NCBI GenBank assembly: GCA_023053575.1
Contig: JAKZAP010000007.1
Span: 13,793,508 to 13,857,507 of the forward strand
DNA from: Branchinecta lynchi
Lineage: Eukaryota > Arthropoda > Branchiopoda > Anostraca > Branchinectidae
Length of the DNA: 64,000 nt
Reading direction: 5' to 3'
Part shown: positions 48,108-59,335 of the stretch, in pieces
Layout: each line of letters opens with the position of its first letter
Numbering within the stretch: the stretch's first letter is position 1
The notes under the pieces: generated by a model
Told to the model about the DNA's origin: nothing
Database searches by the model: none
The model's input: only the letters and a program-made list of their open reading frames with translations
Program-made: the position numbers and the translations under genes

Positions 48108-49755
48108 ATGTGCAATACACTCGAACCACACAGGGTATGTGTCATATACTCTTCCCCGAGATTTCGGAATCGGACACAGTGAAAAAATTAAAGAAACTAA
48201 ATCGAACTAGTGTTACTCCTACTGATATACCGGTGGATCTTATAAACGCTTTCCCAGATTCATTATGTGCCCTTTTCACTCATATTTTTAATATTATAAC
48301 AAAAACTGGGGAATATCCGTCTGGATGGAAAAACGGTTTTGTTACCCCTATCCCCCAAAAAGATTCCTCCAATGATTTTTCAGGTGAAAATTAACGATGA
48401 CGCCTATTTTCAGCAAGGTTTATGAAAATTTTGTAGCTGATTGACTCTAAAAAATTTGGGAACATGCCGAGGAAGTCAACTACACATTACCTGGTCAGTT
48501 TACTTGACACTATGCTCAAGCATCTGGACGACCCTGAACGTTGGCTCAACTTGATTGCGATTGACCTGAGGAAAGCATTTGACCTAGTCTGCCATAGTGT
48601 GCTTTTTAAGAAGTTAGTTTTAGATTTTAATGTTCACCCTTTCCTTGTGAAAATAATTGCGAATTTTTTGTCGCATAGAACGTCTCCCTCCCAGTTTTTT
48701 GCGGTGTCCCTCAGGGTACTATTTTAGGTCCATTGTTGTTTCTTGTTATGGTCAACGAGCTGGCCCGAAGTTAACCAGACCGGCTGAAATACGTCGATGA
48801 CTTGTCTGTCCTGGAAAAGTGCTATACAAATATCCAAAGTAGCTCTGCAACCACAATGAAAGATATCTGCGAGGAAGCAGAGTCTGACAAAATGGTTGTT
48901 AATATGAACAAGTTTGTGATTTTAACAGTTTCTTTCCTTCAAGGTACCCTATCTTTCAACTCACCACTACCAGATGCGTGTCAGGTTAACAAACTGAAGC
49001 TGCTGGGAGTATACATAACCTCGGATCTGAGGTGGCAAAGACAGGTTGAGAGTATGCTTAAAAAAGCTAACGCGGCTATAAGCTACCTTAAACTTTTGTC
49101 CCGTTACGGTGTTCCATCTCTCCATTTACTACGCGTTTACCTTTTTTTATCCGTTCTAACCTAGAATATGGATGTCAGGTTTGGCATTTTGGTCTCACCC
49201 AGGAACAGTCGGATTTGCTTGAGAGGATATAGTATAGAGCGTTGCTCGTTACATCTAAAGCTCCAAAAGTCCCATACATTCACCTCCTAAAGCAATTTAA
49301 TTTAGATACCCTTTCATGCCGACGACTTCAACTTTGTATGAAGTTCGGTACATCTATAGTCCAAAACCCATTTCACCGTGATATACTCCCCCCTGATTTT
49401 CTCCCCTCCCGAATTCGTCTTCCTCGTCAAGCTGCCAACCCTGTGCCTTGTTTAGAACCGCTGGTAGCTTTGCGAACAAGGTATGCTCAGAGTTTCGTCC
49501 CCTCGTTTGTTCGTTTATATAACTCGGAGCGCTTTCGAACGCTAATTTTTAAGTTATTTTTATTTTATTAATCGTAGTCTAGCATGTTATTGACCATATT
49601 TATCATAAGACGTCGGTATAAATGTCGCAAAATTGTATATATTTGTAGATTATTCTGTTATGACGTTATGTTTTGACGTAAAAACAACCCATCGGCTTGT
49701 CCGTTATCTGTTTTTTAGATTATATTGAATTAAACTGGATTGAATTGAATTGGAA
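48108..49755 (+). pseudogene. Non-LTR retrotransposon, RT domain to 3' end
   Basis: The sequence encodes, in broken frames, RT fingers (TGEYPSGWKNGFVTPIPQKD), motif A (LIAIDLRKAFDLVCHSVLF), GVPQGTILGPLLF, the catalytic motif LKYVDDLSVLE, the thumb (KLKLLGVYITSDLRW) and a C-terminal region (PFHRDILPPDFLPSR). Several frameshifts and stops (for example after motif B) make it inactive. It is 5'-truncated and ends in TTGAATTGAATTGG-type repeats near 49755. The YVDD and GVPQGTILGPLLF signatures place it in the CR1/L2/Jockey-like group. It lies in the gap between LARP6 and the FKBP8 stop, same strand as neither gene. Confidence 0.85.
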
Positions 49756-50010
49756 ACTCGCGAAAATCTCATTTTGTCTTTTTTGTCGGTAACTTCGAAC
49801 GTTTAGAAATAATACCTAAATTTCAGATAAAATCTAGAATACAGAAAATTGGGCATCAGGCCCTACCAATCTATATCAGAAAGATTCTCAGTTGCATGTC
49901 TATCGGCTTGACAAAGAGGGCATTTTGGCATCTGAACTTCAATTGGCCGAAAAATTTGAATTTACAGATTTGAGCTTGTCACAGACAAACAAATGAAAAC
50001 TAAACGGTAA
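49756..50010. other. Downstream of FKBP8; no gene seen
   Basis: AT-rich; presumably 3' flank of FKBP8. No AATAAA signal for the minus strand was found close to the stop codon. Confidence 0.35.
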
Positions 50011-50169
50011 CACTGTAAAAAGTTTCTCCGAATAAGGATGCAGTATTTGCTACTGGGGTTAATCTTATCTCTTTTGGGATAAGATTAATCCGAATTAGGG
50101 GAAATCTTATCTCAATAAAGATAAAATTAATTCCAGTAGCAAATACTGCAAGATTTTTGTTTTACAGTG
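50011..50169. mobile_element. Short MITE with CACTGTAAAA termini, copy 2
   Basis: 159 bp, CACTGTAAAAAG...TTTTACAGTG, with AA on both sides. The interior palindrome (GGGTTAATCTTATCTC / GATAAAATTAATTCC) matches copy 1 at 7288-7454. Confidence 0.6.
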
Positions 50170-50487
50170 AAGACAACTGACAAAGTAAAATGGCTTGGTG
50201 GCTCACAGACCTTGTTTCAAGAAAAGAAGCTGAAGGTTATTTTTTTTTATATCATGGCAATCTGAACCTTGAACGCCTTGAACCAATTTAAACCTTGGAC
50301 GTCTTGAACCTATGAACGACGACTAAATTTAGTAAAAATTGCCAGGTCTATAACAAACATTTAATTTCGAATACAGAGGAGTAAAACCGTCAAAGAACAG
50401 GAATCGACTAGTCGGATATAAAATAAATAATAAAAATTCACCAAATATCTTAACACCATACCTAACAAATACTGAGCGGTGGCTTAC

Positions 50488-50565
50488 TTACGCAAACCGA
50501 TACTTGTAGGCGACGTAGCTCGTTGCAAACGCGATAGCGCTACCAATCAAAAGTGTCCAAGGGAC
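50488..50565 (-). CDS. FKBP8: FKBP8 terminal exon: C-terminal membrane anchor and stop
   Basis: The acceptor GTTCCTTGCAG precedes 50565. The exon encodes 25 residues (VPWTLLIGSAIAFATSYVAY followed by KYRFA) and a TAA stop. A hydrophobic helix with a short basic tail matches the tail anchor of FKBP8 (W..L.G..A.A......), and the phase joins exactly to ...KVKLT. The stop overlaps a perfect donor consensus (TTTGC|GTAAGTAAG), so a spliced variant with a different tail cannot be excluded, although family length favours termination here. A poly(A) signal was not identified. Confidence 0.85.
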   Translation of the reverse strand, partial: VPWTLLIGSAIAFATSYVAYKYRFA

Positions 50566-50774
50566 CTGCAAGGAACGTTCATACTTTATTATTCTTATTA
50601 TTTGTAGTCATTGAAAACTGAACAGTAAATATAAAACTGAAAAAATAAGTACATCGTAATTGCTCAAATAATTAAAGAAATTTTAAGTAACCGACCAGGA
50701 CTAGAGAAATATTATTAACAATCAAAGTATTACTAGGATGCAATGAAAAATAAATAAATCAGGATACCTTTTTT

Positions 50775-51461
50775 AACAAGACCAAAGAATTCGGCGGGAT
50801 CCTAAAAATCTTATATTTATTCGACTTCTCAGTTCAGGCGACTTCAGAATCCCTGACGAATTCCTTGTCCAATGAATAAATAAATTTCAGATACGGATTC
50901 ATCGTTTATCTCTACTCGTAAATCGAATCTCTAATCGACTTCGAAGGAATTTTCTACAAATAATAAATATATTACTTTAATGAAATACCGCTTTTAGCCG
51001 GATTCCGGGCGAACAGCTTATCCGTCTAGGAAACTAAGGTCAAAAATGGACTCAGCAAGTCTCCTTGCCCCTATAAAAATTCATAACCAAATTCAGATAA
51101 TAACTTTTAATTTCACAAAATTTCCGGTTATGGCCGAATTCCGGGTGAACTATTTGTCGGACAGGAAAAAAAAAGTTCAGATATGAATTCAGCATGGCAC
51201 CTTACCCCTAAAACGATTATCTCATTAGTTCAAGACATATTTGATTCATCCCTTAATCTGAAACCCCCTCCACCACCCCTGAATATAGGGCTACAGGGCT
51301 CATGTACGAACTTGAACTGTGATTTGACCCAATGGATCCTCATATCAAGTTTGAAGAAAATATCTCTACCCCTTCGACAGTTATCCTGCTGACAGACGGA
51401 CAGACGACAATTTTTGCGAAATCATAGATATCCATCCACTTACGTTTTGGGATCCCAAAAA
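50775..51461 (+). mobile_element. Family 1 element, copy I (in FKBP8 intron)
   Basis: 5' end AACAAGACCAAAG...GGGATCC, about three diverged core units, and the 3' end with TATCAAGTTTG, GACAGACGGACAGACG and ACGTTTTGGGATCCCAAAA. More diverged than G or H, so probably older. Confidence 0.75.
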
Positions 51462-52184
51462 AGGGAGAAGGCTATGATGCTATAAGGGTATTATCTGCTT
51501 TTTTGTAAAACTTCGTATCTTACTATATCTTACTAACCTTCAATGATTCTCCACCTTAAAATCATAAGTTAGAAAAGAGTTACTAGTGGAAATATGAAAA
51601 CAACGAAGAAATTTCGAGAATTCGTAGTACGTAACTTTTAAAGCAGAAAGTTCAGAAAAATGTAAAGTAGAAAAGGAAACAGACGGGAAAAGAATGCGAG
51701 GAACACTCAAACCACTGGAGTCTATCCTGCACATCCACAATCTCTGTATAGCTTGGTTTTCATGATACAAATTAAATAGAACCTAATTTGTGTAATCACT
51801 CAAGCAGAAACGCAGAATCTTGTGTCTCCACGATCTTCTTAGCAGAAGGAAACGAAAGTGGAAAGCGATTCAAGTTTTCCTGCGGTTTTCTCGACACGCT
51901 TTGCTTGCTGGGAAATGATTCCAAAAGTCTGCCAAGTCTTTATGCTTTCCATTCCCCCGCTTTCGCACATTAACGCAAGGGACAGTGTTTTACAGTACAA
52001 GAGCTAGGTTCATATAACTTCTGGATTTCGGGACAGACAGGGTGGGAGCAGGGCTGGATCTACACATTTCTACGCCCTAGGCCAAAGATCATATTCCGGG
52101 CCAAGCGAAATTGAATGTATTGATTCAAATTAGGCCGCGGTCTCTACTTTGGACCTTCCTGAGATAAGAGGATATAGGTCTACA
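51462..52184. other. FKBP8 intron sequence; no feature assigned
   Basis: At about 52050 CAGGGCTGGATCTACAC resembles an end of a hAT-type element, without a visible partner. Otherwise nothing recognised. Confidence 0.35.
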
Positions 52185-52480
52185 ATCCAAAACAGTAGTT
52201 AAACTCCTCGGTTTGTGGATTGACAATGATCTTAAATGGAGTTCCCACGTATAGTATGTTACTCGAAGAGCAGCACATCCTCCACAAGTCGTTCACGGTT
52301 CTGAGATGGTTTGCTATTTCGTCGCGAGAATTACTCAGTAACTACTGCACATACATCCGACCTTGCATGGAGTATGCTTGTCCAGCTTGGCACCCAGGAC
52401 TCATAAATGAAGAGACTGATTGACTCGAAGCCACCCAGAAAAGGGCTGTTAATATTATTAATGTCGTTGGATCCAATTAA
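52185..52480 (+). pseudogene. LINE fragment (RT thumb region)
   Basis: KLLGLWIDNDLKWSSHV, then in a shifted frame YCTYIRPCMEYACPAWHPGL and ATQKRAVNII: the hallmark segment downstream of the RT active site in Jockey/CR1-group retrotransposons. Frameshifts and stops abound. Confidence 0.75.
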
Positions 52481-52519
52481 GGGCAAACTGCCTTCCAATT
52501 CAGAGCAGGCAGAAGGTTT

Positions 52520-52860
52520 TTGACAGAGGTAGTTTGGTTCCTGATGGGAGGTATGCTTGCCCACTTTGTGAGAAGGAGGAAGAAATTTTGGACCATTTTC
52601 TCCGTAGATGCCCGAAACTTTCTGATTTAAGGAAAATTTATCTAGAGGGTGTGATTTTATCACTTCCTGAAATTTTGAGCAATAGTAACCCTACCGTTAT
52701 TACTCGAGTGGGCGTGTACATAGATAAATCTTTAGAGCTAAGAAGGAGTCTGATTGTTTAAGTTATGTTTTTGTTTTTGTTTGTTTGTGTATATGGCCCG
52801 TGGGCTTTTGAAATACACTAATCTATCTATCTATCTATCTATTGTGCTCGGCGCGAGATT
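52520..52860 (+). pseudogene. LINE 3' end with CxxC-H-C motif and (ATCT)n tail
   Basis: The frame 52534-52761 reads GRYACPLCEKEEEILDHFLR and RCPKLSDLR, the Cys-His motif at the end of some LINE polyproteins, then a short 3' UTR and (ATCT)n at 52823-52842. It abuts the thumb fragment in a way that omits the expected intervening residues, so it may be a different element joined by insertion or deletion. Confidence 0.65.
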
Positions 52861-53465
52861 TGTTTCATATGAGGATAGCCTGGTCAAGCTTGACCTGCCA
52901 TAAAGACGGCATTAGCTGACAATAGCGTTCGGAAGCAAATGTCTGGCATCGCATCCTCATCGTGCTATTTTACCTGATTACTCAACACGCCCCAACACGC
53001 GACAAAGATAGAGGGACACTGCTTCTCAGAGAGTAGTAAAACCACCCATAAACCCGACTGGTCGCTATCTGAAATCTTGTCTACCCTATTTCACCCAATA
53101 TTTTAATTCTATTTAAGTTAAACGATATTCATAAGTTGTACTTACAGATACAATACTTATTTATGTAATTCTATTATGTGTTATTGGGATGGTTGACGGT
53201 TCAACGATAGCATGTAGAATACAAGCTATTAAGGAAATAAAGTACATTTTATGTTAATTTACCACAGGAAGTGCCCAAGTTTAATTACCTTAAATCACAG
53301 CTTGGAGTGAAATAAGGACTTTTGATCCTGCTGAATCTGAAACCCGGTTCCCCCAGACGCGGAGAATTTCTGTTTCAATAAAAGCGTTCATTTTAATGGC
53401 AAATGAAGGGAAACTCAGGAAATGTTATTCCTGATATGCCGCAGGCTCTAACCCAGGTGGTGCCC
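52861..53465. other. FKBP8 intron; one arm of a local direct repeat
   Basis: 53340-53440 (GACGCGGAGAA...TTTCAATAAAAGC...CTCAGGAAATGTT) recurs diverged at 53925-54020, flanking the element at 53470-53908. Confidence 0.45.
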
Positions 53466-53469
53466 TTAA

Positions 53470-53908
53470 AGGACACCTGAACAATGAAACCATACTTGAA
53501 CACACCATGGAGAACGCATTTACAGACATGGACACGGAGAGCATTCTTCTCCTGAGCGTGACGTTTTCAAAATAGGGATGTTCATTTCTGGAGGTTTGCA
53601 CATGCAGACTCCAAGACAAAAAGCGCAATTCATTCAAATCTTGTACAGCGCTGGCCGGATCGTATTGGAATTTCTTCTAGATATACGTTTGGGCTTATCT
53701 GGTTAAAAAATATTCCAGAAGAAGGGTTGATTGGAGACATTGGTTCATTTCTAAAATTGCTCGGTACTAAATAAGGACAGATGCAAAATGGAGCAAAAAT
53801 CATAGCTTGGAAACGGTATTTCGTACTTGGATTGGATTTTCTGCAGGCAATGTTAACGGACGTCATACAGATAGGGATGATACTTGATACTCTTCATTCA
53901 GGTGTCCT
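53470..53908. mobile_element. piggyBac-like MITE
   Basis: 439 bp with ends AGGACACCTGAA / TTCAGGTGTCCT bordered by TTAA on both sides (53466-53469 and 53909-53912). TTAA duplication is the mark of the piggyBac superfamily. No transposase sequence was recognised. Confidence 0.65.
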
Positions 53909-53914
53909 TTAAAG

Positions 53915-55113
53915 TTTAACTGAAAAACACAAGTTCACCCGACGCGGAGAACTTAAGTTTCAACAAAAGCTTGCAGTTTTATGGGTATAAGAAGCGAAGC
54001 TCAGGAAATGTTCAGGTCTAGATTTTAAAGTTTAATTAAAAAAGGCTGAGATAGGGCAATCTAGTTACCCATCACATATTCACTTGAAGAGGGTCGAAGA
54101 TCCGATGAAACTGCGTTACTTCGCTGGTCCGCTATTTACGAATAATCGACATTCATATAGTGGAATTTCCCTGTCGGATTTGTCAGCCTCTACACGATGG
54201 TACCTGTGTTTTATGCTTGATGAAAACGATAAAGAAAAATAGGTGTACATGCAGTTAGCTACCTTCCACGAGCTGATCGCTGGCCACTGAAAAGCCGCGT
54301 TTATATTTAGATTCAAATCTTCCGCGTCATAGTAGAATTTTGCGTTGAGGATATTCTGAACGTCAGTAAATAATGAAAAAAAAAATCCTTTAATATAAGC
54401 CAAATAATGCAGTGTTAAGTTAAATGGCACAACAACAATTTTGCTTTCCAGTTAAACCTTAAGGTCACTTCTGAAGAAAGCCGCTATTGCGTTGTATCGA
54501 AAAAAAAATCTGTTTTTCGGCAACCGTTACGTTGTACTTGCTAAATACTTCAAGGACCCCTTTGCTTTTTCTGCCTTTTATAATATACCTAGCTCCCTTA
54601 CGGGACTATAAGCTTCTAAAATCCCCACCTTTCTCCATTGTTCCGTTTTGTGCCTACGAACTTTTAGAGCTTTTTCGTCCGTGCCGAGTTGTCAGAATCT
54701 TCAAAGTCCGCTGACAACTCTTTCACACACAAGGATATGAGAATCTTCTGTTTTGACTTACTTTATTTGCTTAGTTTCCCCAGTTTTAACCACGGCCCGT
54801 TCAGTTTTTAAAAGTTTTGCACCAGCCGCCGCGTCGGAGAACAGGAAGGCTGGATAGAATCGACAAGCATTAACAAGAAAATGGCTAAACTTAAATGGAA
54901 AGTAATGGTATTCTCGAGAAACATTTACTCTAATCCGTTTCATAGCGAAAAGGTCGTTTCTAGTAAGAGTTGTGCTTTCAAGCATATAGTAAAAGCACAA
55001 AGAAGGTACCTCAATTACAAAGGAAAAAATTTCATTCGAAGGAAACCGATCATATCAACGGCGGAGCAACGAAGTAACGCATTTTCATTGGGTCTTCAGC
55101 CAGTTTAACCGAA
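53915..55113. other. FKBP8 intron; no feature assigned
   Basis: Contains the second arm of the direct repeat at 53925-54020 and a block at 54470-54560 resembling 7960-8060. No exon is expected here from the protein alignment. Confidence 0.35.
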
Positions 55114-55116
55114 TAA

Positions 55117-55404
55117 GGTCCTGTTCCACCTTCTAACAATAGTATAGTAACTAATTTTGTTCCAACCTCATAAAAAGTTACTATGCTGACCGTCCCGACC
55201 TACGCGAAATAGTAGCTATTTGCTAACCACGCTCAGAGCGTAGTTAACGTGGAGCGTAGTTAGGGTACTACAATATCTGTGATGTGATTGGCACGATCAA
55301 CCCGCGCACGGTTTTTGCCAAGAATAGGATGATTTTTTCCAGCCTTAACGCCACGATCCGTGAAGTCATGCGTATTAAACACGTAAGTAGGGTGGAACAC
55401 GCTC
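55117..55404. mobile_element. PIF/Harbinger-like MITE (second family), copy 1
   Basis: 288 bp ending GGTGGAACACGCTC, with a degraded left end GGTCCTGTTCCACC, TAA on both sides. Homologous throughout to 59336-59621 (AAAAGTTACTA.GCTGACCGT, TTCCAGCCTT). Confidence 0.75.
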
Positions 55405-55407
55405 TAA

Positions 55408-56049
55408 GTGATTGGTAATTAGACTGTCGTATCTCAGTCCTATTTGGTTACACTTTAAGCAATAAGTCCACCTGGACAAACTAGTCCTCGCACCAACCTT
55501 CACCTTCTGCTTGACACAAACCTACGCACTCTTATGGGTCAACACCAACTAATATTTCAGACATGAACATTCTTGTCCTATATAGCAGCCAATGTTTAGA
55601 TTAGACTAAATCAGATTAGATTAAAAAATTTTTACATATGTACACAAAACATTTTGCAGCACTTGCTAAGAAAGCCCCAAAGGGCTTGTTGGCCGCAGGT
55701 GGCAGTCTTCTCTATTCTACATCTTGTAGTAACACTATTCTTACATTATTCTACATACCATTCATACACGGTCATACATACAACAAACATTCTGCTTATA
55801 AAAACACTCCGCATCATTACGATTTTTGTGCAAGGAAAAATCTCTTCGCTGTAGCCTTGAAGGATGCCAGATGACTCGAATTTCTGATTTCAACTAGAAT
55901 TATATCTCATGCAGAGGGGGATTTTGGATTGTATAGTCTATTAGATCTATTAGAAAAATGAAAAAATGAAAAATTAGAGAAATGTCGAGCAAGAACAGAG
56001 ATAAAATGAAAGGAAATATATGATGATTCATTATGTTCAAGAAAATAAT
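55408..56049. other. FKBP8 intron; old repeat fragments
   Basis: GTCGTATCTCAGTCCTATT at 55428 resembles 8668-8690, and CTTCTGCTTGACACAA at 55504 recurs at 18846, so scattered old repeats are likely. Confidence 0.35.
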
Positions 56050-56220
56050 TAAGAATCCTGACGTCGCCGAACTTCATCCAGGTTGCTGAGCAAAAAGGTT
56101 AGCCACTTGCAGGCAGCAACCTGAAGGAAGTTTGCGTCTGTGCAGTTTCCGATATACAGAGATGATTCGATTTTAAGCAGAAACATCGTATTTTGAGTCT
56201 CTCTTCGAGTTTCAGCTTCG
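56050..56220 (+). repeat. Unclassified interspersed repeat (intact version)
   Basis: AGAATCCTGACGTC...AGCCACTTG...CCTGAAGGAAGT...AAGCAGA..CA.CGTATTTTGAG. The same sequence is split into two pieces at 19040-19110 and 20026-20150. Confidence 0.55.
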
Positions 56221-56611
56221 CAACTATGTCTCCTCCAGGGTATAAAACCTGATTTTTTCCTCGTAATTGCGCACAGTATAGCCGAAACTTCAGTGTGGGA
56301 GAATAAGATTGCCGAGAAATCGTGCAAAAGAAAGACTCTTCAGAACTATTATGAATAATACGCCGCGAGCCTTGGTCAGATAGAGATAAAATAAAGCATT
56401 TGTACCTCTCCCTGAGAGATGACAAGCGAAAAGAAACAGAACAAAAAATCTACTAATGTCATGCCATAGCAACAGCCCTTATGAGAATGCCTAAGCTACT
56501 AACGTTAGAAAAACCGATCCAACGCAGGAAACAAAAATCACTCTGGATGGGCAATGGGGATTGTTCATCATTACTGATATCGGTATTTGTGGATCTATCA
56601 TTGCCTTATTG

Positions 56612-57003
56612 CAAAACGTCAGCGGAGGGATACCTATGACATCGCAAAAGTTGTCCGTCTGTGAGCACGATAACTCTCAAAGGGAAAGAGATATTTTGAT
56701 GAAACTTGGTGTGAGGGTTCTTTGGGTCAAGGGTATAAGGTCGAGTTCGCTCGGAAAAGGAAAAGTTCGCTCGGAATTCGGCCGAAACACGAAATTTGTA
56801 AGAAGTAAAGCAGGAGGTATCGATCAGTATTGTCAAAATAGATATGGCTTATAGAGGTGTATCTGAACTTGGTTGTTTCAGATGACTAGCCTTTTATCTG
56901 TTTCCAAATTCAATAGCAAATATGTTCAAGGATTCTGGAGAAGACAAGACCCAATTGTCTGGGTCAAATATTGAATTTTTTGGATCCCATCGAAATCTTT
57001 GGT
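56612..57003 (-). mobile_element. Family 1 element, copy J (internally deleted)
   Basis: On the minus strand it runs from GATTTCGATGGGATCC at 57000 to the 3' segment (TATCCCTCCGCTGACG). Most of the tandem core is gone, a single partial unit remains, and the terminal GGGATCCCAAAA at the 3' end is missing. Confidence 0.65.
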
Positions 57004-57281
57004 TATATTCTGCTTGCAAGAACGTTCGAAAAATATTGATTTGAATTTTCTCGTTTGGCATATTTACACTTATGCAATTCACTGAACGATTGTTTTTCCT
57101 TTTGTGTTTTTGTCAAAATTTGTGTTTACTGTTGGTTTGAGGGTCATACACCTTTTCGTTATTAAATTAACGTTCAGTAATCGAGCTTGCCTTTCCAATT
57201 GGGCACGTGAAGATGATTTTGTTTATTTGGAGCTTGGAAGCAAACTAAAGGCCATAGAGACATCGTAACTAGAAGCAAACA

Positions 57282-57299
57282 GGGGGGGGGGGGGGGGGG
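57282..57299 (+). repeat. Run of 18 G in an FKBP8 intron
   Basis: Uninterrupted G18, about 100 bases downstream (in gene direction) of the donor at 57399. As transcribed from the minus strand it is a C-run. Its length is likely variable. Confidence 0.7.
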
Positions 57300-57399
57300 T
57301 ACGAAAGATAGATCAGAACAGCTGTCCGAAAACCCACCTAAAACCAGATACACTACCGAAGTCGGCGACCAGAAACAAAGATAACCAGCCACCACTTAC

Positions 57400-57624
57400 C
57401 GTGAGCTTAACTTTTTCGTACCCGGCATCCTTATCCGACTTCTTATCATTTACAGGGGTGCCCATCATCTTCTTGTAAAGAGAAGTTTCTTTCAATCTGT
57501 CAGTCTTCTTCTTGGCTTCAAGTTTAGCAAGGTCGTTTTTGATCGCTTTCTCGTTTGGTTCAATGCTCAACGCTTTTTTGTACATATCTATGGCGTCAGA
57601 CAGCTTTCCTTGCGCCTCTAATAC
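57400..57624 (-). CDS. FKBP8: FKBP8 exon: third TPR and linker to membrane anchor
   Basis: The acceptor TTTTGTCTTTCAG precedes 57624 and the donor ACG|GTAAGT follows 57400; 75 codons in phase 0. VLEAQGKLSDAIDMYKKALS completes TPR3, then a basic helix (KAIKNDLAKLEAKKK), ETSLYKKMMGTP, the conserved motif preceding the membrane anchor, and the charged spacer VNDKKSDKDAGYEKVKLT. In vertebrate FKBP8 the LYRKML segment lies at the calmodulin-binding region. The 6.8-kb intron downstream is the largest of the gene and contains copies I and J of family 1, LINE fragments and several MITEs. Confidence 0.94.
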
Positions 57625-57654
57625 CTGAAAGACAAAAGAGAACATTAGTAAAGA

Positions 57655-57815
57655 AATCGAGAGCCGAGCGGCGGGGCAGAGACACCGAGTTCGAATCCTC
57701 TGAGGCGCTCGATAACCGACGGAACCAGTCGTGTGGTTCTACAAGACTAGCCGCAGACAAAACGGCTGTAACGCTGGTAACTAGGGAAAAGCATGGGAGG
57801 AGTCGGGCGACACGC
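57655..57815 (+). mobile_element. tRNA-derived SINE, copy 1
   Basis: A GAGCGGCGGGGCAGAG segment is followed by a B-box, GAGTTCGAATCC (57687-57698), and a body (GACGGAACCAGTCGTGTGG, GCCGCAGACAAAACGGCTGT, CTAGGGAAAAGCATGGG) shared with 60462-60630. The tRNA-like head plus conserved body is SINE architecture. It is followed almost directly by a Harbinger-like MITE. Confidence 0.6.
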
Positions 57816-57820
57816 TCTTA

Positions 57821-58233
57821 AGGCGTATTCTCGCCGTTCACGAGGACTCCACTTGAGGAGTCCCCGCGTTTTTGTTTGTTCCGGGGACTCACTCCCCGTA
57901 TTCTCGTGAGTCCCCACGGACGGGGAATGCTCCGATTATCATCACCATCATAAAAAAGGACTCCCTTTCAGATTCGGAGGGGAATCGATTTTTGCTGGTG
58001 TTGGTGCAATGTAAAATTAATTAAAAACAATCAGAATAAACAAAAACAAAAATTAAAGTGGATCCAGACTAATTTCGTCAACTGCGTAGTTTTTTCGAAC
58101 AAAATCCATTTTGGAAGCATTTCCCGTGTTCTCGCTGTTTCTGTACGCGGAGTTCGCGTGGAGTGACTCCCTCTAGTCTCGCCGTTCCCTTCGATTCCCC
58201 AAGGGGTCCTCGGGGAACGGCGAAAATACGCCT
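57821..58233. mobile_element. PIF/Harbinger-like MITE, copy 2
   Basis: 413 bp, AGGCGTATTCTCGCC / GGCGAAAATACGCCT, TTA on both sides (57818-57820, 58234-58236). Nearly colinear with copy 1 (6377-6779). Confidence 0.85.
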
Positions 58234-58757
58234 TTAGCCGCGCATTGTAGTTTCCGCCAGAGGGCAGCGAAACAGGCGATGACACTACCACTGCGCGAGC
58301 CTTCAACGGTATGCTTTGCGAAAAGTTGCTGGTTCACGCTTACTTGCAAAGAAAACAAGCAATAGTTGCGTTTGTTGATCTGAATTCTCCTCTCAATTCT
58401 CCTATTTTTGGATTTTTATTATGACGATGAAGCTGGGAAGCTAATTCTCCTTTTATTGCGACTTTGTCAGAATCGAGAACGGGGAAAGCTTCACCAATTC
58501 TGCAGAATCGAGAAGTTGCTCCAATATTCAATTCCAGATTCTCGATTCTCCTCCCTGATTGGTCAATGAAGGGCCGATCTTCAATCCGTATAAAAAGGTA
58601 CCTATTACCTGGGTATTAACGGGTTGCTAAATTATTGTTTCTGTCAACAGGCGAGAAACGGTAGTTTGTAGTATTGTAAGCGAGACCGGAGAACTGAGAA
58701 TCCAGATCAAACTATTATCTTCAGGAATAACTACTCAGAACTCCCAACCAGCCATAA

Positions 58758-59114
58758 AGGAGACCTCACACTACAAATTGTTTCTAAGATTTTCTGACAT
58801 TTTTGACCGCCTTACCTATGCTAACAGAAAATTACGAAAGACTTCGGTTGTTCTAGCCTCTCACATGTGCCTTGCCTTGTATGATAACCTTGGCGAAATT
58901 TGCATAACCGGTCTTCTGACCAATAAGATTATCGAAAGGAACGGTCGAGCGCCTGATTCGTCACGTAATGAGAAGAAACGTGTCAAGCGTGATAACCAGT
59001 GTAATGCTATTAGATGGGATAGGATACACTTATGAAGTGTAGAATCTTGGGAATGAGACCGGACACGGATACTACAAAAGTAGAATGGATCACTGAGATA
59101 AGTACGACGTGTCC
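58758..59114. mobile_element. piggyBac-like MITE, related to 45338-45783
   Basis: Left end ATAA|AGGAGACCTCACACTAC (TTAA mutated), right end AAGTACGACGTGTCC. This copy lacks the LINE tail present in the relative at 45338. The 85-codon frame 58778-59035 is not conserved in that relative. Confidence 0.5.
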
Positions 59115-59335
59115 TCCAAGTTCGACTTTCTTATTTCTTTAATAAATATAATAGCTTCAGGCTGCAAAACGCGGGTCTTGGCTCTCCCCCTCTTCTGTCG
59201 AGCGAACTTGGTCATCTATGTGTATGACAAGACAATTCGAAGGTAACATGAAGCGGGAAGGATTTAGTGTGGTGCGAACGGCAGGAAACGGCAAGCACTA
59301 GGTTAGCTGAGGACAATTACCTTGAGTCAATCTAA

